DNA from: Volvox africanus
Taxonomy: Eukaryota > Chlorophyta > Chlorophyceae > Chlamydomonadales > Volvocaceae
NCBI GenBank assembly: GCA_030268105.1
Contig: BSDZ01000080.1
Coordinates: 2,791,501-2,855,500, forward strand
Direction of reading: 5' to 3'
DNA: 64,000 bases
A model generated the notes under the pieces. It did no database searches, had not been told where the DNA came from, and was given only the letters and a program-made list of their open reading frames with translations. This document shows positions 48,201 to 61,700 of this stretch, one piece after another. A program made the position numbers and the translations under genes. How positions within the stretch are numbered: position 1 is the stretch's first letter; each line of letters begins with the position of its first letter.

Positions 48201-48436
48201 CAGGTGATGGTGATGCAAGAGACACGGCCTCGGCTCAGTTGAGTGTATTGTGTAGTCGCATTATGAAGCTGGAGTCACTGTGTTTGGACTGCAACATGCT
48301 CCTCCGCAGGGACGGGCATGGTGGGCCGGCTCCCGGGACGCGCAGCTAAGATGCGAACTTCCTTTCACGTGGCGGAAATGCAGCAGAGGAGACGCGGATA
48401 CGTTGTATGTTGCAAACCTACAACTGAGTACTGAAG

Positions 48437-48441
48437 TTACA
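48437..48441 (-). terminator. TGTAA polyadenylation signal, kinase gene
   Basis: Minus-strand TGTAA about 785 bases past the kinase stop. Motif and position only; a long 3' UTR would be required. Confidence 0.2.
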
Positions 48442-49224
48442 ACAATCACGGTGCTCTTACCGGGGAGGAGTGCCCCGCTGCACTTCATGCAGGCTCATGC
48501 ATCGCGCAAAGGATTGCCCCGCCGACAATGTAGTCAACCTCTTCATTGAACGGGACGGGAAAGTTGCTCTAAACCCCGGACACAGTATCACAGTAGGGCT
48601 CGGTTGATAGGATAAAAGACAAATGCATTTGTTGAGGGGAGAGCAAAGAGATCCCAGCAGATGGAGCACAAAATAAGGTCAGCCGAGAGGTATCACAAAG
48701 GTCGCAACCAATGCTAACCATGCAAGCATCGTTAGCAACCGTGAGCCCATGTCCTTGGTACATGTCCACTTGCCCCCGTGTACCTGAGTCCTGAAAAGAA
48801 TTAATAATCCCTGTAATATTTCTATGCATGGATTTCTGTTCGTATCACACTATAATCCATTTGGTCTTACCGGTCTGACAAAGGACGCAACCCATCTCTG
48901 GCATCCCATGGCAGGCTGACATCTCAGCAGAGCTGGTTGAATACCAGCAAAAACGCCTCTTGCATCATCACTCTTATGGACGTTTAACATTATCTAACTG
49001 CCATGGATAAAATCCCAACTGCAAAACTCCAATCCAGCATCGCAGGCATATAATCGCCGTAAACCTCAAACAATATCCACCCGCCGCCTACTGCCTGGAT
49101 TCGGCACTGCCTCATGGAAATTCACCTGCACGCGATTAGCGAACGAGATGCCAGATGTAGGCCGAAACGTAGCGCTCACTTCATAAGTTCATCATCAAAA
49201 GACAGCCATCACCGTTTCACATCC

Positions 49225-52200
49225 TCACAAAACGTTGACCGAAGCCACAGGCCCCGTACCCAAAACGTGATGACTGCCGTACCCAGCAGCCGTCTGGAAC
49301 GCAGCTGGTTGCGATGGCAGTTGCTGCTGCTGTGTCGGCGACGACGCACTGACGCCACAGCCACCGCTGCTGCTGCCTGCACCTCCCCCGCTGCCCCCTC
49401 GGAGGTGATACTTAACGCGTTCCAAAACTCCAATCGGCCGGGGGCTACAATACTCCGCTTGTGGTAGGCCCGACGCGACGGGAGTCGGTGGCGGCAGGCC
49501 GTATGAGTCCAGACCCTTGCCGCTGGCTACATGCAAACGCTGCGGACTGTTGAAGCTGCTGTCGTTACCGCTGTGCCTTCCGCCGCCAACGAGGCTCGAC
49601 AGCTTACCCACGCTAACCGAGACCACGGCGCCCCAGTTCCGCGTCAATTCGTGAAGTGTGCTGGGTGATACAACCGCACCGGAACCACCCAGCTGCAGCT
49701 GCTGCTGTTGATTCTCCCACTCAACACATCGATGCTGCGAATTAATGCTGCTATATGCTGACGGTTGTTGGGGTTGTGGGATAGTATAGGCAGGCGGCCA
49801 ACGTGGGGATGCGTTGCAAGAAGCCGGTGCCCATGTCGTCGCCGTTGCTGTGGCCGCTGGTGGCCCCGGTATCAAGGCCCTCCCCGGGCTGTCAAGCTGT
49901 GGCCGGGGCGGCTTGCCAATTTGCCCGATATGCGACGCGGCGGCAACCGGCGCAGAAGTTGGCCATTGCTTCGATAAGTCAGGCCGCTGCTGCGGGGGGG
50001 ATGCGGCTCGGCCACATAAACCAGCTGCAGATAGAGAACCCACGGGGCGCATCGTAGTCGACAACATGTTGCCAGAGCCACCTTGACCCGGCACTAGACC
50101 TCCGGTGGTGGCAGCACCGCTGCGGGCAAGCCGTGATGGGCTGTCAAAGCCACCGCTATCATCGGCGCCACCACCAGCACCCACCGGGCTGCCGCCGCCA
50201 TTCCTAGCTCCGCTGTTGCCAGCCACAGCGTTTATGCCGCCGAAGCTACCTCGCAACACAGTGTCAGTGACATCACATTCTCTCGCCGAAGCCACGGCCC
50301 GGTATCCGACGACAGCAGCCGTACTACTACCACTGATGGAGAAATCCCTATCACGATCAAGGCTACCGGCCGGAATTTGGACGTGAAAGGATTTCCTGTG
50401 AAGCTTGCCTGCGGCTGTGGGTGTGGCGACATTGTCGCCACCTTCCAGCGTTTGAAAATGGAAAGACGACCGAAGCAGCTGTCCAGATGCGGCGATGCCC
50501 GCCCCGCTGCCAAAAGCGGTGCTGATATTGGAGCTGCTGAGAGCGCTCCTGCAGCGATACATGCTGCCCGTGGACGGCGTCCTAGTGCCAGCTATTCCGG
50601 TGCCTGCAGCCGTTGGTGTTGGGACGCGCTCCGCATGAGTGGCCGTGCTGGTGGCAGAAACACCGCTGCAAATGGATGCAGATCTGAAAGCGTCCAGCAG
50701 GCTGCGTAGTGCGCTGTTGCTGCCACCACCGGCCAAGGCGCCTGCGGCAGCGTTAGCGCCCCGGAAGCCCGACGCCGTGACCTGCGTTGATGGGGCCGAC
50801 CTTGTTGGCTGCGGCGCGCTGGCTGTCAGCCCGCTGTAGATTGTACCTGAGCCTGTTACAGGTGTCGTCGTAGCAGAGGTGGAGGTAGTCGATGGCTGCG
50901 AGGGCGGCGTCGAGGGACTTTGCTGGCTGCCACGCGTCGCGAGCATTGCCGCTGCGGTACGGAAGCCCTGCGCCGTGTTGGAAGGCGTACAAACGCGCTG
51001 CGACTGCATTTGCTGTTGATGCGCAACTGGAGAGTTGATGCCGGTGGCGCCGCTGCTGCCACCGGCGCTAATAACGCAGCTGGTGGTGGCACCGGTGCCG
51101 ACAGAGCTGCCGTCCCCGATAGCAGGCGCAGTTCCACACGCACTGATGCCACTGCCGGACGCGGCGGCAGCCGTAAACGCCGCGCGTGGCGACGCACGCA
51201 GCATGCCTGACCGGTCACTTGTGGGCTGCATGTCGGTGCCTTCTGGCGTTCGTGGTGTAGATGAAAATCGGCCGAAGAGTCCGGCGCCGAGAGCTGCCGG
51301 CCCCACAGCTGCCGGCACTGTGGCTGCGCGCTCCAAGTTGGTCCTGATCCAGGCGTGGCTCAGCAACGCCGCGGCAGTAGGGCGTATCCGGGGATCCTTG
51401 ACCAACGCCTGGGTCACGAAGTCTGCCCATGCCGGCGTGGCCATGGGGTCAAAATGGATAGTGTTCGAGTATATGATGAGGCTGGCAGTCTGCTTTTCAT
51501 CCTCTACCTCGAATGGCGGCCGACCGCACACGAGCTCGTACGCCAGGCACCCCACAGCCCACACATCCACTGCAGCAGTGTAGGGTCGAATGTTTTTGCT
51601 TTGCAACTGCGCGATTGTAATTTCGGGCGACTCCTGCGTGTGCGTGGCTGGGTTCATGAGTACCTCTGCGGGCGAAGATTTTGGAGGGAGGAAAGGAGGG
51701 CAGCTTGAGCAGATAATGTGGGTCCAGCTGCATGGCATACTGAGGTTTTCGTATTGCATGCCTGCCCTCAAGTTTATGAAAGCTAGAAAAAGAGCACGGT
51801 ATAAGCACCTAGCCGCACGCCGACAAGACTTACCCGGCGCCATGTAGTCAAGGGTTCCGGAACGGCTAAATGGTAGCTCCTTCGTCCAGTCGATGGCTAG
51901 GCCGAAATCTCCCAGTTTCACGTGCCCTTCCGCAGTTATGAAGATGTTTTCAGGCTTAATATCCCGATGCATAATATGCAGCTCATGCATGCGCTCAAGC
52001 ACACGCAGTAGCGGCGCAATAACCTGCGCGTATCATCATTTGGGGTGTTGGGAACCATGTGAAGCGGACAGATTGGGGACACAGCGTGGAGAGTCACGTT
52101 GGCAGCCCGGCCCGCGGTATTCGGGAGGGCTGGTCTAAAATGTTCGTCACATTAGCGCTTTAAAGCCTGTATGACCGAAACCCGGTTGGATGAAGAACGA

Positions 52201-52964
52201 AAATTGGATTTAATCATGCCAGTGCACCGCATCTTTGCCGCCGGTGCGCACCACAGCATCACCCCTGCCCAATCCTTTTATTACTTGTACCTCGACGCAG
52301 ACCCACTGCTCTGGCAGCTTGCCACCGTGAAGCATTAGTCGCTTGAAAAGATCACCGCCTGTGCATGCATTTGTGGGAGCGCAAGGCTGCGGTTGGATGA
52401 ACAGGGATCGCAATCCGTAACAGATTGCATGACGCGTAAGCAATCTGGTTTACTCGTCTTGGACTAATTATTCGCACCTTCGCAGCACTCCATGACAATA
52501 TAAATACCGGATGTGTCGTCAAAGGTGTCCAACAATTGCACGACGCCTTTCTTGCCGACCTCTCGGCACAGAGCACGCATCGCGGCAATCTCCCTGCCGA
52601 GCTTGTGAAAGTGTTTCTCCGCCATCTTTGCCTTGTGGTATGTCTTGATTACCACGGGCTTGCCGCCAGTTAGCAGGCATTTGTAAACTGTTGAAATGCT
52701 GCGTTGGCATGAATTGCGGGGCATGACAGGCAAAGATATGGGTATGGGATTGCGATGTTGCCTTTCAGGTGCTCTGTATGCGAAGAGAAGAGATGTAATG
52801 GTTGATTTTAATCTTGTCCTGACTTCGAGGAGGGCGCTTAAAATTTAAGCGAGGTGTTCGCCCGTAAAACCTTCAGATGCGCGCACTCACCTGCCCTTGT
52901 AGAGCTCTATTTTTTTCTTAATATCATATTTTCCTGCAATTTTGTTGCCGTGTATGCCGAACAT
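49225..52964 (-). CDS. Ser/Thr protein kinase, Aurora/CALK-like, with long disordered tail
   Basis: Five exons: 52964-52891, 52698-52478, 52358-52291, 52023-51834, 51665-49225; 997 residues. The kinase domain takes residues about 10-295: glycine-loop region ELYKGSISTVYKC (lacking the usual GxGxxG), catalytic Lys43 in VVIK, alpha-C Glu61, HRDIKPEN (139-146), DFG (159-161), MAPEVL (about 182-187), VDVWAVGCLAYELVCGRPPF and RPTAAALLSHAW. All catalytic residues are present. An insert of about 20 residues (THTQESPEITIAQLQSKN) sits between APE and the following helix. The remaining 700 residues, in one exon, are Ser/Gly/Ala/Thr-rich and disordered, typical of a regulated scaffold tail. The set of motifs resembles the Aurora-like kinases of green algae such as CALK, which acts in flagellar length control; that role is inference. 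The ATG at 52964 gives a compact N-terminus; an in-frame ATG at 53102 is an alternative. Confidence 0.82.
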
Positions 52965-53914
52965 GGTTTCTGAAAGCGAGCGCACGGATGTCCCGGTAGC
53001 AGAGTCATTTTCGCACTCTTGCTGTGGGATACTTCTGCGATGCATATTTCGATGGGGTTGTAAGCCTGTAAGTCCTGGGTTATCCGGCATTTCACATGTC
53101 ATCGGTAACGACCTTAGTCACAACATCGTTTACAGGTAGAAGCGGCATGAAAGCACTCACCCCGATAACTGCATGATTTATGTGCAGTTTCCTTGCTTGG
53201 CTTGGGAGTGTGAAGGCTGCACAACGCACTTGCTTTTAATCAGCCGTGCAACTGGCAAGAGGACTGAGGCAACGACATACAAGCTGCAAGAACGTTTATG
53301 AACACTGAAATATCAGGTGCATTACCAACAAGGCAATAAGCTGCCTTGGGACCAAGAAGATTGCGTCCCTTTTGCACCGATGGCAGCATGTATGACAAGC
53401 GGGCGGTGTTATAGTAGACAACCCAAATGAGACCAAAAGTTTACATTAAACAACTAACCTAATGGAAAGGACCGTGGAGGAATCCAGCTCCCATCCTTTA
53501 CGCTACGTGCCGTAAGAGCTACAGCAGTCGTATACTGGACGACCGTTCACAGCGTAGCCTGTTCCCAAGTGTACTGTCACAAAACGGTGACATAAATGCC
53601 TAACATCCAACCACCATAAGCCAACATACTTAACACAGTCGTAAATACGCCGTGATATTGGGTCATGGCCAGTACATTTGTTACCGGTACCACAGAAATG
53701 TACCATCTCGCAAGCCGCCGTATATATCAACTCGCCAAGAGCACCTCGGCGCATATGCGAGGATTGGACGGCGCGACTCTTACTTCAGGACACGCGTTCA
53801 CATCTACACACATAGCACTCACGCATGCAAGAAGAATGCATAAACGGCCTGCTAACAATCGTTGACACGCATTTCGTTCCACTGCATTGCACGCGCCCTT
53901 CTGTCGCAGCAGGC
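52965..53914. other. region between Mo25 3' end and kinase 5' end
   Basis: About 950 bases; both flanking genes are on the minus strand. The left part is the kinase 5' region (possible in-frame extension to 53102). The minus-strand TGTAA (TTACA at 53441-53445) about 470 bases past the Mo25 stop is a likely polyadenylation signal. No further gene seen. Confidence 0.45.
53441..53445 (-). terminator. TGTAA polyadenylation signal, Mo25 gene
   Basis: Minus-strand TGTAA about 470 bases past the Mo25 stop. Motif and position only. Confidence 0.35.
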
Positions 53915-56900
53915 CTATGATGTGGGCTCCGCAGTTGTTGCGTCGGCCGAGGGAGCAGCTGGCGGCGGTGACGCAGTAGGTGCCGCTGCTATCGCTAAAG
54001 GTACCGGGATTGCCCCCGGTGGTGGAGCCGGTGCCGGCGTAGGGGAACCGAGCAGTGATATCGTCTTAATGATGACGGCCTTCTCCTCCTTGAACTGCTC
54101 GTCCTCCTCTGTCGGTTCGGAACGTAAGGGAGACCACGTTCGTGGCCCCAGGAGCCCGAACGATGGATTCAATTGATTGAGGATTGGTTTATACAGAAAC
54201 ATCTGCACCGTCTACTCGTATCCCTCCCAACGACAACAACAAATTTTGGGTAGAATCGTGAGGGAAATCCGTCCTGGTGCCTGCACCTGTGCACGCACCC
54301 TTTTCCGTGTGGAAGTCCTCCAAGTACTTTAGGAGCTTTTCACGATTGTTGGCGAGAATGTCTACGACGGGTTGAGGCTTGTTGGGATTAGCCACGAACA
54401 CCTATGCAGCACCGCGGGTGGGACGGGGCCAGAGGTGCCAAGTGGCTACGTGAGATTGCCTTCTCCAAAACCACCATGCGCTTACGTGGCCAGGAAGCTT
54501 CGGAGGGGGCGATCCGGCTGACACAGCGCAAGATGAAGCGACCCACATGATTTGAAATTCGGATTTGATGAACACTCGTGCTACTGGGATGATATAGATG
54601 GGACGGCCTCACCTTAAACACGTGGAATGCCTCGAACTGAATGCTTCGCGACTGGTCCTTTAGCAACACCATCATGGTCATCAGGTGCTGCGGATCAGAC
54701 ACGAACTTCAACATCACCTTGACGTTGCTGCGGTCAAGCAGCAGCTCCCCGAGCAGCTGCAGCAAGAGTGAGACCGGAGTGCGGCGTCAAAGTGCAGAGC
54801 AAGAATGGAACACTTCGGCTGCAAAACGAACACGGCTATGAGATTCAGAGGAAGCGGGAGATGCCATTCGTCACGGGGAGCGGCAGACAGACGATGACAC
54901 GTCGAGCTTCGCTGCGCACTTGGGTTAACGTTCCGCAGCGCCGATTGGGGACCAACATTAGTCACCAGATTGCATGAAAATCCATCCAAGAACGACACGA
55001 CGTGGGCTCATGACTTCCGTTCATTTACAAGCAAGGCGGCTATGCCAAATCGGCAATGCTGTCCGCGTGCTCCCTGCGCTTGGATGCCGGTGGTGGTCGC
55101 ACTTGGAAGTCGACACCAGACGCTGCTGCCGCGGACCTCATCCGCCCCAAAGCAGAGCCTGGTAGGTTCGATTGAGCCCGGACTACTCCTTTTCAATACT
55201 TGCTTCCGATGAATCTCTCTTGTGCGCACCCCTACAGCGGCCTGCTTCCAGAGCGGCCTACCCAATGATTGCGCCCCACCTTCAGCGACTGCCGCCGTAC
55301 AACATAGTTGTTTGACTGCAAGAGCTTGATATACGCATTGAAGAACTGCACATTGTGAAGACAGGAATTTGAACCGGAGTTAGACTGCACAACTGGATAC
55401 CCGCGTGAGTGGTGAGGCCACATTCAATATAAACAATATGGCATATAGTTACAGCACACAGTAACAGCGCATGCACCCCACCCCTGTAGGACCCAGGGAG
55501 TATTGGCGCACAAAGTTACACAAATCGGATATCCGCCCTACGGATGAGCAGCTCCCCAGACGATGAAGACACGGTTCCAGCGCACCATCCTGTTAGCCCT
55601 GGCACGCTGCAGTTCCATTCCCTGCCCATGGCCCCGGTATGAATTGTTGCACAAGCCATGTTGCCATGCACAAGCCTTGCACTCTGTGTCCTCAGTCAGG
55701 CCACGTGCCGCATTGCAATCCAAACCTCCTAGTTTTCCATTCCACCCAACACCTTTCCTCTTGCCTCCAATCCCTTGTCGGGCAAGTTTCCCTTGCGGCC
55801 TTCCTCTATCCGAGTTACCCACTCCAGGAGCTCACCTCCGCGTAGTGCTCCTGGAGGTATTGTGCAACCACGTGTTTATGCCGCGTCAACAAATCCTGCG
55901 GTATGCAAGACCATACCAATGCGAGGTGGGTGAAGGGCAGCACACGGCCAGTGCAGGTTCATCTGATCCATGGAATAAATTCATGGTTATAGCAGTCAAA
56001 GGCTCACGGATGTATACATGGCCGCCGCAGCGCCACCCTGAGGACTTACATCATCCCACCGACTTCACCGACTTTCAGTGTGCTAAAGCAAGGATAGCGA
56101 AACCCTGTTACCTTAAACGTGCTAAATGCGTCTGACGCAATCTCGAAGTTAGCCACCACCACTTTATCAAAGAACTTGAGAAACACGGGCCCATCCATCA
56201 CCTTCCTGTTAGTCGCCGGCGCGTGTGCCACAGATTAATTGCCATTCCTGTGTCCCTGGACACATGAGTTCCTCAAATGGTTTAGATTCCCGACTATTTT
56301 GCAAGTCCAACCGATGTACTCGGGCACAAGGTAAAGCGCCTACATGCACCCTCCTACTATAGGGGTGTCCCTCAAAGCACATCTTAAAGCAATGGCCTAC
56401 ATGCACCCTCCTACCTCCACCCTCATTGGGACATGGCGTGCTGTCGGGCACCTTGAGTAGCTTACAAGGTAGATCCACCCGACACTAGAGGTTCAGTAGC
56501 AGTGCAACCCAAATGCGTGCATACGAAGGATAGACATACTAAGGCGTCTGGTATCTTAATGCGCAGCTGGCAGGGGGGTTGGGTACGACCGGATTGCCCT
56601 TCGTACCTGCCTTACCCCACATCCGCACTCCCCACATCCGCACCTGGCGATCTGGTCGTCTCGCAAGCAATCCCGCAGCATTGATCCGCAGTTGAGAGCA
56701 ATAGCTGCCTCATCATACCTGCGCCCAGCGTCGCAGGCACAATATTGCGGTGGCGGCGCTCGACTGCGCAGGCGGCCGAGCGACGGCGGACCCACCCGAG
56801 GAAAAGAAGCGTCGGTATCTCCGGATGATTCAGTACAAACACAGCGCCTGGCCCCCGTTCTTCATTTTCACGAATGCGGACTAACGCGCCGAAAACCTGG

Positions 56901-57205
56901 GCGGCGTCCTTCCTCGATTCGAACTCGAGCTCCCCGAGCTGCTTCACGATCAAAGAAAGCAGGTCCGATCGACCCGCTTCCTGAGCTAAAGCTATCGCAT
57001 TGTCTTTCGTTGGCTCGTGTTCATCGTCACCAAACAGGAGAAGTTTGGCGAAACCAAGGTATTTGGCCACTGACTCCTGTGCTTTCTCTGTAGCCCGTTC
57101 GTCTTTTCGTGACGCTGCTAACCCTTCAAACGCTGCCGTAAGCTTGCTGGCTACTTCCGAGGGTGTCTTGGGCTTCTCCTTCAAGAGCTTATCAAGGAAA
57201 GGCAT
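53915..57205 (-). CDS. MO25: Mo25/CAB39 scaffold protein
   Basis: Eight exons: 57205-56796, 56718-56644, 56205-56112, 55895-55836, 55345-55280, 54756-54613, 54401-54299, 54108-53915; 381 residues. Mo25 is an armadillo-like helical scaffold that binds and activates STE20-type kinases (with STRAD, LKB1). Signatures in order: [137 protein letters not shown] and [17 protein letters not shown]. All exon joins fall inside conserved blocks without gaps. Family members are about 340 residues; the excess is an Ala/Pro-rich C-terminal tail of about 45 residues absent from animal Mo25. The start is set at 57205 because [15 protein letters not shown] matches the family N-terminus; an in-frame ATG at 57253 would add 16 residues. 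Confidence 0.93.
56338..56414. repeat. 20-bp direct repeat, 57-bp period
   Basis: GCCTACATGCACCCTCCTAC occurs at 56338-56357 and again at 56395-56414, inside an intron of the Mo25 gene. Confidence 0.85.
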
Positions 57206-58787
57206 CGTTGAGGGTTGTCTTTGCTGCCCGCTGCTGGCTAGAGCATTCCCCAAGCGGCAAGGCTATATTTTAACCAAAATCATATTATTGGCGATATAGT
57301 TTCGTATGCGTCGTGCTTGCGGCAGGGAAATTAAGCGGTGAACAGGTAGAAATCCTGCTTCAGAAGCCTTCGCACAGATGAGAAGTACCTAGGAATGAAT
57401 TGCGGGCGAAATGCAGCTTCAACAATGTGTACACCTTCCGCCTGCAGCCCTCAGCGGCATGCGCGCCCGTACGTTGTACAGCTGAAAACCGAGCCGTGGA
57501 AGTGCAAACACTCCCACAGGATTCGCCCATGAAAACATGTGACACACAAGATCAGGCCGTCGTTCGTTGCCATGCACGTCCAGATAAGGCCCGAATGATA
57601 AATATAACAAACAGCTATCCTCGAACGTCTCGCTGTGCCGTCTATGAGACCCGATCTCTTCGTTGTTTATATGGTTGTCTGAAATCTACATTGAAATAGC
57701 GTCTCAGCTGGCTGGGTGTGACGCCGTACAGTACGTCCGGCAAAACCTCTGAAATCCCTCGTACGCTTGAAAGGTCTATTGAAACCCGATTAAAACCTTC
57801 CAAATTAAGTATTCCAATTACAACATAATTATCATTTAAAAGTTACTTTAGTAGCGACAAAAGCTCTGTTCCCACGTGATGCCGAAAATGACTTCGCCAC
57901 AAAATACCACAACAACGACAGTTCGTAATAAGCCGTGCACATGGAGAAGACGAAATTAGGCGCAAATCTACAGATACGGTGAAATGTTCCCCCTGCATTC
58001 CGCTGCACTTGGGAGCAAGTCGAGCGACACTTTCCTAGGCAAAGCCCGTCTCCCTTACGAGCGCAGAGAACGGGATTTGCTTCCCCAAGCTGAATGCTGA
58101 ATACCCATCAGAACATGCCCTTATCAGCATCCTTAACCTGGTATAGATCCATGGCCATTCACAGGCAACGCGAGGATCTTTATCGAAGGGTAGGTTTTCT
58201 GTAAGGAACAGAATGGCCCGTGGGTCGCTAGCCGTCTCCTCTAAACCCGTACGCAGCTCGAGCATAATCAACAGTAAGGATTACTGCCTGTGGAATTAAG
58301 CTCGTGTTGTGACCATCCTGAGCAACACGGCACTCCAGTCCAAGGCGGCTCATTCGCGAGCACCAGTGGACACCAGTAGACATCCGCACCATAAGGTGAA
58401 GATCAGAGGAAGAGCTGAGAATCCTGTTCATCAGGCAATCCCCTAGATTTTCTTCAGCAGCGCGAGGGGTCTTCCAAAACAACAGCATGCAAGCAATTGA
58501 CCATTCTCTCAAGGCTTGCGATCCTATTGCCAATACCAATCATTGAAACAACTAATGGAGGTCCTAAACTACCGACTTACGAAACAATTGACCTAAGATT
58601 TAGTATCAGGGCCATACTATACCGAGCTGTGGCGTATGAGTCATCATCTTCAGCTACGAAGACCGCCTGGTATTGATCTAGCGAACCTTGGCGCCCGCAT
58701 TGACGCGCAACCCTACTCATGGCCTCCTGCCCAACGGTCTCATAGCCTATCCATATATAGCAGTCTACGGCAGCATCAGACCCATTT
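57206..58787. other. Mo25 5' region and RPAP1-like 3' region
   Basis: About 1.6 kb with no recognised gene. On the minus strand just upstream of Mo25 an AT-rich TTAAAATATAGCC around 57266 is TATA-like. Bases 57750-57960 are AT-rich. Frames near 57400-57700 (+) and 58230-58540 (-) have no family character and are probably untranslated or intergenic. Confidence 0.4.
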
Positions 58788-61700
58788 TTACAACACGCCG
58801 CACAGGGCCAGTACATGCCGCACGCGCTCCCGCAGGTTAGCATCAGCACCACACGTCTGGGCCAGCACCGCCGCCACGTCCTCCCGTCTTAAGCTGCATC
58901 GCATCTCTGCCGCCAGGACAATCTGCGCTACCAGGTCGGGCCGGGCGGACCGCACCAGCGCGACAAGCATGGCCGCGCCTGTTGGTGCACCAGCACCTTC
59001 GGCAGGACCACTGCCTGCGCCGCCGCGGCGCTCCTCGCTCACACCCTTATTGCCGCCCATCACATCAGTACTCGAATCCGCCCTCTTGCTTGATGATGAG
59101 GCTTCCCCCGGCCTACTGCGCTTCCAGGCGCGCTCCAGCGCTGGCCATTGCTCACGCTGCAGTAAGTAACTCGCGAGCAACTGAAGCGCCACGTCTCCCG
59201 CTACCGACACACAGCCACAAGCAACCATTCGCGTCGCGATGGCGGCAGTGGAGGCGGCAGTAGTGGTTATGGTGGCGGCAGATGCCGGCTCTCCACCTTG
59301 CATCAATGATGCCGGGTCAGCGGTAGCATCCATGGGTTCAAGGGCGCGATCTAGGTCGCCTTCGAGAAGGGAGCGCTGCACTGCCGCCAAGAAGGCGAGG
59401 TCGGGTTCCAAGTCGGCGTGTTGAGGAGTAGCAGCAGCAGCGGAAGAAGGTGGTGGCCTTATGTACTGCGCGGCGGTGCCCAGGCAGCGCGATAGCGGCG
59501 GCAACAGGTGCAGTGACTTGTCGCTCGCCAGGCCATTCCAAACCTACGGGGGGCAGCACGGAACAGGGGAGACCCCCAGGCGATTGACACCTCACGCGAC
59601 CCTCGATTACCTCGGGAGTGGTCACTCCCATGCGGTGCATGCAGCACGAAGGGACCGCAAAGGGACCCTTTCTTCCTCTCACCTCACATAACCCCCAGAC
59701 CTCAGGCCTGCAGGCCTGCAATGCAGAACTACTGCAATAAGAACGAACTTTCGTCGGCCGGGCATTCTGTCAAATCCATTTTCCCCTAGCTGGATCCGCA
59801 TCGGTGTTAGTGCGCCGGCAGCTAGTGTTTTTACCTCGGTGAGTGGAGTTACCTCTCACCTGCAGTCGCACGACGGGGCCGGCATCTCGCGCCAGAGTCA
59901 GCGCCAAGTGGGCAGCTAGCAGTGGGTCACCAAAGCACGTGGACCCCAGAGCTGATATGAGCTGTTCTGAGAGGGCGGGGGCCAGCCACTCGGGACCGGG
60001 AGGGCCGGGCGGGTGAGCCTGCGATCCCGGGGAAGGAGGGAAGACCACCCGAAAAGAGTTGATGATTAAGTGTGCGGGTCTTTGGTAGTGGTGGTCATGA
60101 TTGGATGTGGTGTAGGTCGTGACGACGGCGTGGCAGAATGTGTAAGGGAGCGTGTGGTAACAAAACATACCTGTGACCCATCGCGGCTGAAGATGTACCT
60201 GTGGGAGAGTCCAGCCAGCGCCCATCGAACACATGGATCGCGCCAGCTTCCCTCAGACACCTCGTCCGCGTCCTGCAAGGTGAATGGCAGATGCTCCAGG
60301 GATGGACAAAATGTACTGCAGAAAGCCTGGTCTTAATCGCAATACCATTCATTACCATGTACCCCGCGGGTCATTCCTTACAAACACACAGCACAGCCCC
60401 GGTAAATGTAAAGCAACTGTTAGGAGGTGTTGCGTTGCGTTACAGAAGATGCGATCACAGCTAAGGAAGAACTTCACCATCTTCCCGACTACACTTGAAA
60501 CTCGTCTCAAATTCCCGTAGACGCAGTAGATGCCAGACAGGATGCAATGGAGACGCACAGTAAGCCACGGCACTGCCACTCCAACCCTATCCCACCCCAG
60601 TTCGAAAGACGTCGTTTCCCTGCTGGCGTACCCGCGGCACCATCTCCTCAACCCGGAAGAGATACACCGCCTGCAGCGCCGCCTGCGCTTTCGTACCCTC
60701 AGACAGCCATTGAAGCGTACTACTGCCGTCGCCGCTGCTGCCGCCGGTCCTCCCCGCCGCCAGCACGCCACTGGTGTTCATCTCCCGGCCTAGACACAGC
60801 AGGAGCGCACAACCGATTGGGTGTAACGTGGCGACCTGCGCTGCCCGGGTTTCCTCCTGTTCCTGTTCCTGTTCCTGCTGCTGCTGCTGCCACTCCTTGT
60901 TGGGCCTCAACACATCCCTGGGCTTCTGCAGTCTCACTTGTTCCTGATGCTGGCTGTGCTGGGCCACCTGGTAGGGCAGGCGGTGCGCTTCCAGCATCGC
61001 CCACTGTCCCGGCGCCGGAAGGCGGGATCCCCGCTGCCCCTGGAGCGACACGGGAGTGATGTCCAGGGGATCCAACCGGGGTAGCGGCGGCTGCAGCCGA
61101 GGCCCACGGGGCGGCTGTGGCAACCCCGTCGAGGCATCTTTAGCAGGTTGGGTTACGGAATTGCGTGACGGAGACACCGCGGATCCCCCGGTGAGCCTCC
61201 GCTGGGAGACGAGTGACAACCACGATGCCGCGTAGGACTCGAATAGCACGTCCGCAACTTGAGCAGCCCGAGGCGGCATATCGGGCAGCGGAAACGGCGC
61301 GCCAGTGACTGCATGGGTGACTTCAGAGCCCGTGGCGTATAATACCCCGGCTGCTGCCAGAGCCAGCTTGGGATTGGCGGCCATCAGCCCGGCAGCCGCG
61401 GCATGGGCTGCGTGCAGCGGTTGCAGAAGCAGCGCCTCACGCAGCGCTAGGCGCAATGCCGGTAGGCATAGGCCTTCCGCACCGGGGGGCGACACCGACA
61501 AGGCGGCCAGGCAGCCTTCTAATACTAACATCTGCAGCCGCTGACGCTCCTCCTCCTCCTCCTCCTCCTCCTCCTCCTCCTCGTGGGCCGCCGTGCCAGC
61601 ACAGTCATTAAAATCGTGACCCCTGCCGTCGCCACTGCTTGGATGTATATCTTTGCGGCTGCTACTGCCGCCATCGTCGTGGGGCTGGTAGAAGGCCGGC

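Larger units (their letters stand above)
47521..49224. other. convergent 3' region of formin and kinase genes
   Basis: 1.7 kb with no recognised gene. The plus-strand TGTAA at 48196-48200 is the first such pentamer after the formin stop and implies a 3' UTR of about 680 bases; the minus-strand TGTAA (TTACA at 48437-48441) could serve the kinase gene. A 90-codon plus-strand frame at 48280-48549 has no recognisable character. Confidence 0.45.

Noticed and set aside
48280..48549. 89-codon plus-strand frame downstream of the formin
   Set aside because: No family character; lies in probable UTR/intergenic DNA between convergent genes.
58786..58791. Minus-strand TGTAA overlapping the RPAP1-like stop codon
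   Set aside because: It overlaps the stop itself (TTG TAA); an overlap by codon choice, not a likely signal.
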